The translations under genes were made by a program, and so were the position numbers. Shown here one piece after another: positions 62,001 to 64,000 of a stretch of DNA of 64,000 bases. The notes beneath the pieces are model-generated. The model did no database searches, was not told the origin of the DNA, and worked only from the letters and a program-made list of their open reading frames with translations. This DNA comes from Larus michahellis. Lineage: Eukaryota; Chordata; Aves; Charadriiformes; Laridae. The DNA lies in assembly GCF_964199755.1 (NCBI RefSeq), contig NC_133907.1:7011001-7075000 (forward strand). Direction: 5' to 3'. Positions within the stretch are counted from its first letter, which is position 1, and every line of letters begins with the position of its first letter.

Positions 62001-64000
62001 TGCTGTACCCACTGCTAGTTCCTTCAGACATTTCGTGACATACCCATTCACAGTTTGGAAGACAGGCTTTAGCATTTAACTCAAGTCACCTTCTTTGGTA
62101 TCCAGCAAAGTTTCCATTCCTCATGTCTGTGAAGAAGTTACCATCTTCTGCCCTAAGACTGGTATTTATTTTGCAGTGAAGTGCAAACAATTCATTCAGG
62201 TACCTGGGGTTTGGCATTTGGATAAGATTTCAGTTGGCTATTTAATTTATCATTCAGTGCAGCCCACTCTGAGGAGAGGTGTCTGTTTTAGACCCCTACC
62301 TCTGGAAAATAGCTATCAGACTTCTAAAACAGATGAAGTCATCTATCCCAGCAAAAGAGCAGTGTCTTGTGCTGATGAATATAACACAGAGAGGGATGCC
62401 AAATGATCAAATGGTGCTGTTCAGTGATTTTTTTCTTAATGTCTGCTGCTGTTAAAATAGGTAAAGTGGTATTTTGTGAATTGAAAAATTATGGGGCCAA
62501 ATTTGGAAGCTGAATGTTTAAACTGTTTTGCTTCCTCAAGCTGTTTTACACCTCTTCTGATTCCCATGGACATTCAAACCTGCACAGACTCCTTTAGATT
62601 TATTTTTTTGATTTGTCTCCCTGCTGTACCAGTCATAATTTAGCTTCATGAGAACTTACGAAAAATTACGCAAGAGACGTGTTTTGTATTTGTTTTTCTA
62701 AATGTTCAGCAATTTCAAATTGTTTTCACAAATAAAAAAGCCAGTTGTCCTCTTCCCCTTAAAAGCTATGTAAATAGTTGATAACGTTCTGTTGTAGCAG
62801 CCCATGACTCAGATTCTCAAGTGCAGATTTGCCTGCCCTTTGCTCCTTACCAATATTGCTATAAAGCAAATTGTCAGCCTATTTAGACGAAAGAAGTAAC
62901 AGTCAAGGCCAGATTCCCTCTTTTCTACCTCTCACAGCATAATGCCGTAATGAGATTCTGGCCAAACCACTCAGTGCAGTGCAATATTCAATCTGCAGTG
63001 TACTCAGAAAAGGCTGATGTGAATTACTAAACACAGTCATTAGCCCCTATTTGTATGAGGTTACTGGAAATTGTTCCCATATCTTTCATCTGGTTACGCT
63101 GCTGCACTGGGACACATCCTCTCAAAGTAGTGACGCAGCCAGTCTGTACTCTAATACATACAAGTGAGTTTACCTTGTAGCTTTTGAATATACGCCTTTA
63201 GTTTGCTGAGGAGGTTGTGATGTGACTGGCCATAAGGAAAAAAAGCCTTCTGTGAACTTCCTTAAAAGCATGGTTAAAGGGGCCAAAGTGGTCCTTAACT
63301 CCTGCCCGTGCCACAGAGCCAGCACTCAGGAACAGTGCAACAAGAGAGCCTTTTGCAGAAGGGTAGGTCCCCATGCTGGTACCTGATCTCTGTCCTTGCA
63401 TCAGAAGAATTGCGTCAATAAGTTTCCTGAGACCAGAAGAGGAGCAGGTGCAGGAGGAGAGTGTTCCTTCATTTGGTGTCATCTTCTCCTGTTTTTTTTT
63501 CAGCCAGAATTTGAGTTACACACAAAATTGTAACTCCTTTGAATTACCAAACCTTAAATAATAATAATATTACTTGCATTGATGCAAGCATTTAATAGAT
63601 GTGGGTGGCTTATAATATGACCCCCTAGCTCGAGAGCATCGCAGGTCACAAACCACAGCCTTTTGGTTTGCTGAACTTTCTAACAATCTCTAACAGTGGG
63701 GAATATTCTTTTAAAGCATCTAACCTATCACTTATAAAAGATTTATGTCATATTTTCAAGTGTGATTTGGTAAAGAAGGACCACTAGAAATAGAGTCATT
63801 CTGTATAGGGTTGTCAGCTTTCAGATCTTATAAAGTAAGGAGCCTTTTCTTGGGCTCTGGGCATGTGATCACCCTGTTACTAGTTGTATTAGCAGTGCCA
63901 TGTTATTGCACCTGGTTCTGATCTTGCATTGTGGTTATGCTTGTTGTATGATCTCAGCAGGAGAAAAGGAAAGAGCCTGTTCTTTGCCTCTGGGCATGTG
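59037..64000. other. Intergenic region to the right edge
   Basis: About 5 kb with no gene, RNA or mobile element that I can support. It holds a 15-bp direct repeat (GTTAATTGTTTATCA at 59740-59754 and 59773-59787) and several unassigned open frames of 90-103 codons at 61.1-62.4 and 63.2-63.5 kb. In mammals the next gene in this direction is MC3R, a single-exon receptor; it is not in the window. Confidence 0.6.

Overview
This is a vertebrate nuclear locus, most likely from a bird. The genes are split into exons with GT-AG splice sites, they start in CpG islands, and the only recognisable mobile elements are CR1 LINEs with the avian/reptilian 3' end. The species cannot be determined from the sequence. 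No bacterial, viral or organellar gene was found.

Five genes were reconstructed exon by exon, in the order RTF2 - CASS4 - CSTF1 - AURKA - FAM210B. This is the mammalian 20q13 order read in the opposite direction. RTF2 (minus) is partial, with exons 1-4 present and the rest beyond the left edge. CASS4 (minus, 4.5-27.4 kb) has seven coding exons for about 842 residues, plus a candidate alternative first exon. CSTF1 (minus, 31.1-37.6 kb) has five coding exons for 431 residues. AURKA (plus, 39.5-46.5 kb) has eight coding exons for 420 residues. FAM210B (minus, about 47-55 kb) has three exons for 186 residues.

CSTF1 and AURKA are head to head across a GC-rich interval (about 37.1-39.8 kb). The AURKA side has a textbook cell-cycle promoter: three CCAAT boxes 31 and 32 bp apart, a TATA-like element, and a palindromic TTTGAA/TTCAAA (CHR-type) element. 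AURKA and FAM210B converge, and their likely poly(A) sites are about 0.5 kb apart. From 55.1 kb to the right edge is intergenic DNA (mammalian synteny predicts MC3R further on). It contains one 1.46-kb CR1 and no gene I can support.

The genes are unrelated in pathway: replication-fork termination (RTF2), focal-adhesion scaffolding (CASS4), mRNA 3'-end processing (CSTF1), mitotic kinase (AURKA) and mitochondrial membrane (FAM210B). I do not see a new multi-gene system. The most interesting signals are two alternative first coding exons for CASS4, a near-perfect 81-bp palindrome upstream of FAM210B, a 20-bp block shared by the AURKA and FAM210B promoters, a stop-free in-frame intron in RTF2, and twin 20-bp hairpins in a CASS4 intron.
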